Below, one piece after another: positions 60,935 through 64,000 of a DNA stretch of 64,000 nucleotides (position 1 is the first letter of the stretch; each line of letters begins with the position of its first letter). The position numbers and the translations under genes are program-made. Below the pieces are notes generated by a model. It was not told where the DNA came from and did no database searches. It worked only from the letters and a program-made list of their open reading frames with translations. Source of the DNA: Thermosporothrix hazakensis. GTDB lineage: Bacteria; Chloroflexota; Ktedonobacteria; Ktedonobacterales; Ktedonobacteraceae. The stretch is from positions 186,001 to 250,000 of the forward strand of contig NZ_QKUF01000007.1 of assembly GCF_003253565.1 (NCBI RefSeq). The letters run 5' to 3'.

Positions 60935-62077
60935 ATGTCCCTGACTGAGAGTCAACTTGAACATATCCGTTCGCGGGCTCAGGCCTATCTGGAACAGGTT
61001 GTTGAAACCGGAATCCAGATCTGTGCTATTCCCGCTCCAACGGGAGCAGAAGGGAAACGTGCAGAGTTTGTGGCCTCCCTTTTTCGTGAGCGCGGATATG
61101 AACCGGAGATAGATGCGCTTCAAAATGTGTATGTGCGGCGTAAAGGGCGCCACCCGGGCCCAATCGTAATGCTGCTGGCACATCTTGATACCGTCTTTCC
61201 GGCTGAGACATCGCTGAATGTGGTACGCGAAGGTGATATCTTACGAGGGCCCGGAATTGGCGATAACAGCTTGAGCGTAGCGTCCCTGCTAGCAACGCTG
61301 GATATGCTGGATGAGCTGAAGCTGGAAACCGAGGGGGATCTGTTATTTGTGGCCGACGTGGGAGAAGAGGGGCTTGGCAACCTCTGTGGTGCACGAACTG
61401 CCGTCGATCGGTTCCGGGAGACATTGGGCGCAGTGCTGGTCATTGATGGAAGCCTGGGCTATGTCGTGCATGAGGCTGTTGGTTCAAAGCGCTGGCGCAT
61501 TACCGTGAAAGGGCCGGGAGGCCATTCATATGGCGCTTTTGGTACGGCCAGTGCCATTCATGGTCTGGCTCACCTGATCGTGGGGATTACCTCTCTTGAG
61601 ATTCCCGAGGAACCGAAAACGACCTATAACGTGGGAGTTATAGAAGGGGGGACGTCTGTCAATACAATCGCGGCAGAGGCCTCGGCCTTGCTGGATATGC
61701 GCTCCACTGATCCCGCAGCTTTGCAGGCGCTGGCTGATCAGGTCCAGGCAATTGTAAAGCGGACTGCAAAGGATGGCCTGCAAACAGAAATTACCGTACT
61801 TGGCGAGCGTCCGGCGGGCCGCAGGCAAAGAACGGATCCATTAGTGCAACTGGCTGCTAGTACTTTACGGTGGCTCGGTATGGAGCCCCGATTTACTTCT
61901 TCAAGTACAGATGCTAATATTCCGATCAACTATGGCATACCTGCTGTTTGTGTAGGGGTCACACAGGGGCATAAAGCGCATACAGTAGAGGAGTGGGTCA
62001 CGATTTCTCCTCTTGGAACAGGGCTGGCGCAGGTGGTTCGTCTTGCGATAGAGGCGAGCTCACTGGTAAAGAAATAG
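60935..62077 (+). CDS. M20 family metallopeptidase
   Basis: The 380-residue peptidase has the two-metal M20 layout. The metal ligands are in LLAHLDTVFPAET (HxD), GIGDNSLSVASLL (D), ADVGEEGLGNLCGA (the catalytic EE) and a late histidine in VTQGHKAHT. A dimerisation lid follows the middle (HSYGAFGTASAIHGLAHLI). The family includes tripeptidase PepT, carboxypeptidases and deacylases, so the substrate is a peptide or N-acyl amino acid. AAGGAG precedes the start. Confidence 0.9.
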   Translation: MSLTESQLEHIRSRAQAYLEQVVETGIQICAIPAPTGAEGKRAEFVASLFRERGYEPEIDALQNVYVRRKGRHPGPIVMLLAHLDTVFPAETSLNVVREGDILRGPGIGDNSLSVASLLATLDMLDELKLETEGDLLFVADVGEEGLGNLCGARTAVDRFRETLGAVLVIDGSLGYVVHEAVGSKRWRITVKGPGGHSYGAFGTASAIHGLAHLIVGITSLEIPEEPKTTYNVGVIEGGTSVNTIAAEASALLDMRSTDPAALQALADQVQAIVKRTAKDGLQTEITVLGERPAGRRQRTDPLVQLAASTLRWLGMEPRFTSSSTDANIPINYGIPAVCVGVTQGHKAHTVEEWVTISPLGTGLAQVVRLAIEASSLVKK

Positions 62078-62092
62078 ACTCGGAAACAGAGA

Positions 62093-62136
62093 AGCAGAGG
62101 TAAGGAATAGAGATAGGGTAGCTTACCTCTGCTTTT
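62093..62136 (+). terminator. Terminator of the M20 peptidase gene
   Basis: AGCAGAGGTAAG (62093-62104) pairs perfectly with CTTACCTCTGCT (62122-62133) around a 17-nt loop, followed by TTTT. Confidence 0.8.
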
Positions 62137-62145
62137 CAAGTGCTC

Positions 62146-62307
62146 TTACATCTTTGGTAAACGCCCGGCCAGATAGCGACAAAGCCCGGCAAAGAGGAGC
62201 GCCTTGCTGGTGCCCCCGGTTACAGTCACAATAAAGCCGATTGCAAGACCAAGCGTCACGCCGATTCGGCCTGCTGGATGACGCAGCATATGCTGTATCG
62301 TTCGCAT
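62146..62307 (-). CDS. Small membrane protein, DUF2273-like
   Basis: The 53-residue product begins MRTIQHMLRHPAGRIGVTLG, with a hydrophobic stretch (LGLAIGFIVTVTGG) and a second weaker one (KALLFAGLCRYLAG). This is the pattern of DUF2273 small integral membrane proteins, which often accompany Asp23-type envelope proteins. GGGAG precedes the ATG at 62307. It converges on the M20 gene. Confidence 0.6.
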   Translation of the reverse strand: MRTIQHMLRHPAGRIGVTLGLAIGFIVTVTGGTSKALLFAGLCRYLAGRLPKM

Positions 62308-62645
62308 TGGTTTTCTCCCTTTTTCAGAATGCGGGATGACCTACGGACTCTTTACTTATAAGTATGTAACGAACCATAAAGAAAAAACAAAGATTTTTGC
62401 CCTTTTCCCTAAAGGAATCTGATTGCCAGTCGACACTTGAGAAGAGGGGAGAGGTGATGGGATTGCTATTTCGCTTCAAGGGATGGCATGATTGTGAGCT
62501 AAAGAAGAAAAAAAGAGCGCGGGATGCGGAGCTACAGGCACTGCGGTGCCCTCAAGGTATTATCAAAGTACTATCAAAAAATTAAATGGGAAAACCTGTT
62601 ACTATTCCCGTTGGTCCTGCGTTCTTTCCTGATATAAGGCACCTG

Positions 62646-62673
62646 TTGAAAATTTCTAAGGGTTCTTTAATAC
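62646..62673 (+). promoter_or_regulatory. Candidate promoter of the GH15 gene
   Basis: TTGAAA (62646-62651), then 16-17 bp and TAATAC/AATACT. Moderate match only. Confidence 0.4.
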
Positions 62674-62700
62674 TCGTTAAGGCGTCTCTAAGGATGTTGG

Positions 62701-62727
62701 CGAACAGTTCAACGTCGAACAGTTCAA
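62701..62727 (+). repeat. Tandem 12-nt repeat with inner GAAC-A-GTTC palindromes
   Basis: CGAACAGTTCAA occurs at 62701-62712 and again at 62716-62727, 15 bp apart. Each contains the perfect palindrome GAACAGTTC. They lie just before the ribosome-binding site of the GH15 gene and could bind a repressor or act in the mRNA. Confidence 0.55.
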
Positions 62728-62747
62728 AATAGGAAGTGTTGCTGCAC

Positions 62748-64000
62748 ATGGTTGGGATGAACGAATTCAATCGCACTTATCTACCAATTAACGCATACGG
62801 GGTCATTGGCGATTGTCATTCGGCCTTATTAATCGCTCCCGACGGTTCTGTAGATTGGGGGTGTCTACCGGACTTTGATAGCCCGGCCATTTTCTGTCGT
62901 TTGTTAGACGCTGATCAGGGTGGGTTCTTCCAGGTTGCGCCAGCGGATGCAACTATTCCTGGCATCCAGCGCTACTTGCGTGGAAGCAACGTTTTACAGA
63001 CTCGTTTTACAAGCATTAGCGGTGAGATGCTTCTGACCGATTTTATGCCGGTCGAAACGTTGGAAGCCTGGCCCTATCGCGGCATGGACAACAATACCTG
63101 GACCCGTGAGGATGGTTCCTGCCATTGTCTGGTTCGGATTGTTGAATGTACTCATGGGGAAATGCCCATTCAGGTTACACTGAAGGCGACCCCGAATTAT
63201 GCTGCTTCGCCGAGTGACATTTCTCTCGCTTCAGAGAATAAGGGAGTTGTGATCTCTGGCGGTGGTCAGCATCTGGGTCTTGCTGTTGTTGGCGCTCAGT
63301 TGCTTCCTTCGTATTCCATCAAGGTGGTACAGGAAGAAGGAGACCGCAATCCTTCAGTGGTGATCAACGTTACCCTCAGCGAGGGTGAGCGTCTGGCTTT
63401 TGCGCTTGGTGTTGGTCGCAGCGCTCAGGCGGCGCGTCGTCTGGTTGAGGATGAACTGCATCGTCGTAATTTTAATGTCGAGTTGGCTCGTACTCTGCAC
63501 TGCTGGCGGCAATGGGTCGCGTCCAGTAATTATCGCGGTCCCTATGAAGAGTGGGTGCAGCGCAGCGCACTGGCGCTGAAGCTGATGACCTACGCCCCTA
63601 CAGGTGCTATTGTTGCTGCTCCTACCACTTCCTTACCCGAAGAGCTCGGCGGCCTGCGTAACTGGGACTATCGTTTTACCTGGTTGCGTGATGCGACGTT
63701 TACTCTCTATGCTCTTAATGTGTTGGGCCTCACTGATGAAGCGCGTGCCTTTACTCACTGGTTGCGCAACCTGACTTTTGTGGAGGGCGAGGCCTTGCAG
63801 ATCATGTATGGCATTCGCGGTGAACGCGATCTCCCTGAAGTGGAGCTCTCTCACTTGAGCGGGTACTGTGGTTCCCGACCTGTGCGCATTGGTAATGGAG
63901 CTGCCAAGCAGAAACAGATGGATGTTTTCGGCGAGGTGCTGGACTGTATCCACCTCTATCGTCGTCAGGGCGGTTTTGAGCGCTATGGCGAGACGTTGCA
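62748..64000 (+). CDS. Glycoside hydrolase family 15 protein (glucoamylase/trehalase-like), 3' truncated by window
   Basis: The frame runs to the window end; 417 residues are visible. The N-terminal domain shows IGDCHSALLIAPDGSVDWGC and PDFDSPAIFCRLLDADQGG. The catalytic domain begins with RNWDYRFTWLRDATFTLYAL, the GH15 signature, near residue 305. The catalytic glutamates and the rest of the (alpha/alpha)6 barrel are outside. Family members hydrolyse alpha-linked glucose from starch, trehalose or glucoside. No signal peptide is visible, so it is probably cytoplasmic. The ATG at 62748 has AGGAAG upstream; a second ATG follows 9 nt later. Confidence 0.9.
   Translation, partial: MVGMNEFNRTYLPINAYGVIGDCHSALLIAPDGSVDWGCLPDFDSPAIFCRLLDADQGGFFQVAPADATIPGIQRYLRGSNVLQTRFTSISGEMLLTDFMPVETLEAWPYRGMDNNTWTREDGSCHCLVRIVECTHGEMPIQVTLKATPNYAASPSDISLASENKGVVISGGGQHLGLAVVGAQLLPSYSIKVVQEEGDRNPSVVINVTLSEGERLAFALGVGRSAQAARRLVEDELHRRNFNVELARTLHCWRQWVASSNYRGPYEEWVQRSALALKLMTYAPTGAIVAAPTTSLPEELGGLRNWDYRFTWLRDATFTLYALNVLGLTDEARAFTHWLRNLTFVEGEALQIMYGIRGERDLPEVELSHLSGYCGSRPVRIGNGAAKQKQMDVFGEVLDCIHLYRRQGGFERYGETL

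Larger units (their letters stand above)
62308..62747 (+). other. Intergenic region upstream of the GH15 gene
   Basis: 440 bp. It contains a possible short frame at 62457 (42 residues, basic, after GAGGGGAGAGG), a weak promoter at 62646-62673 and a direct repeat of GAACAGTTC (62702-62726). None of these proves a gene. Confidence 0.45.

Noticed and set aside
62457..62585. 42-codon frame with a strong Shine-Dalgarno before the GH15 gene
   Set aside because: Possible but unsupported: basic low-complexity product and no homology that I recognise.
1..64000. CRISPR arrays, IS elements, prophage or integrative elements
   Set aside because: No regularly spaced repeats, transposase-like proteins, integrases or phage structural genes were seen; the single tRNA is not flanked by an integrase gene.

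Overview
The window reads as ordinary chromosome of a Ktedonobacteria-like member of the Chloroflexota. This is an inference, not a database result. It rests on four large Hanks-type Ser/Thr kinases with C-terminal WD40 or lectin-like sensor domains, GAF-rich regulators, lipoprotein-type ABC binding proteins, a HemQ-type haem cluster and moderate GC. There is no rRNA, IS element, prophage or CRISPR array, and one tRNA. Both ends cut a gene: a DinG-like helicase on the left and a GH15 glucoamylase/trehalase-like enzyme on the right.

Layout. 1-6.9 kb: helicase end, an orphan molybdopterin oxidoreductase, a GAF/GAF histidine kinase, a small basic protein and a PspA-like coiled coil. 7.1-11.2 kb: tRNA-Gly(CCC) with a consensus promoter and terminator, an MFS carrier, a DedA protein and serA. 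11.2-15.4 kb: a class V aminotransferase upstream of serA, then a polar amino acid ABC transporter with a strong terminator hairpin between binding protein and permease. 15.5-18.6 kb: pyruvate kinase and rpsP-khpA-rimM. 19.4-25 kb: a BtuF-like protein and a tandem pair of WD40 kinases.

25.5-32.3 kb is the most distinctive block. A GAFTGA-containing bacterial enhancer-binding protein precedes dhaK, dhaL, dhaM and ptsI. A near-consensus sigma-54 promoter lies 290 bp upstream of dhaK, and a structured RNA leader sits between dhaK and dhaL. Together they describe an EI/HPr-powered dihydroxyacetone phosphorylation system under sigma-54 control; HPr itself is not in the window.

32.9-45 kb: an orphan oligopeptide-binding lipoprotein, a frameshifted lysE exporter behind an attenuator-like leader, a cupin and a zinc alcohol dehydrogenase. 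A ClgR-like XRE regulator then faces an operon containing clpP across two matching palindromes. A GH16-like protein, an HTH/GAF regulator, a methyltransferase, fabG and a pentapeptide-repeat membrane protein follow. 45-50 kb: a DUF971 protein, a TenA-like protein, endonuclease III, and an fchA-folD pair in which FolD has Ile at the position of the usual cyclohydrolase lysine.

50.6-56.8 kb is a compact haem operon, hemA-hemC-hemD-hemQ-hemL-hemB, with a 98-nt hemA/hemC overlap. 56.8-60.5 kb holds the second kinase pair, with lectin-like C-termini. The window ends with an M20 peptidase, a small DUF2273-like membrane protein and the GH15 gene.

Small genes at 45881-46036 and 62146-62307 were found by reading the sequence directly. 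Starts were moved inward wherever a better Shine-Dalgarno, lipobox or domain start supported it.
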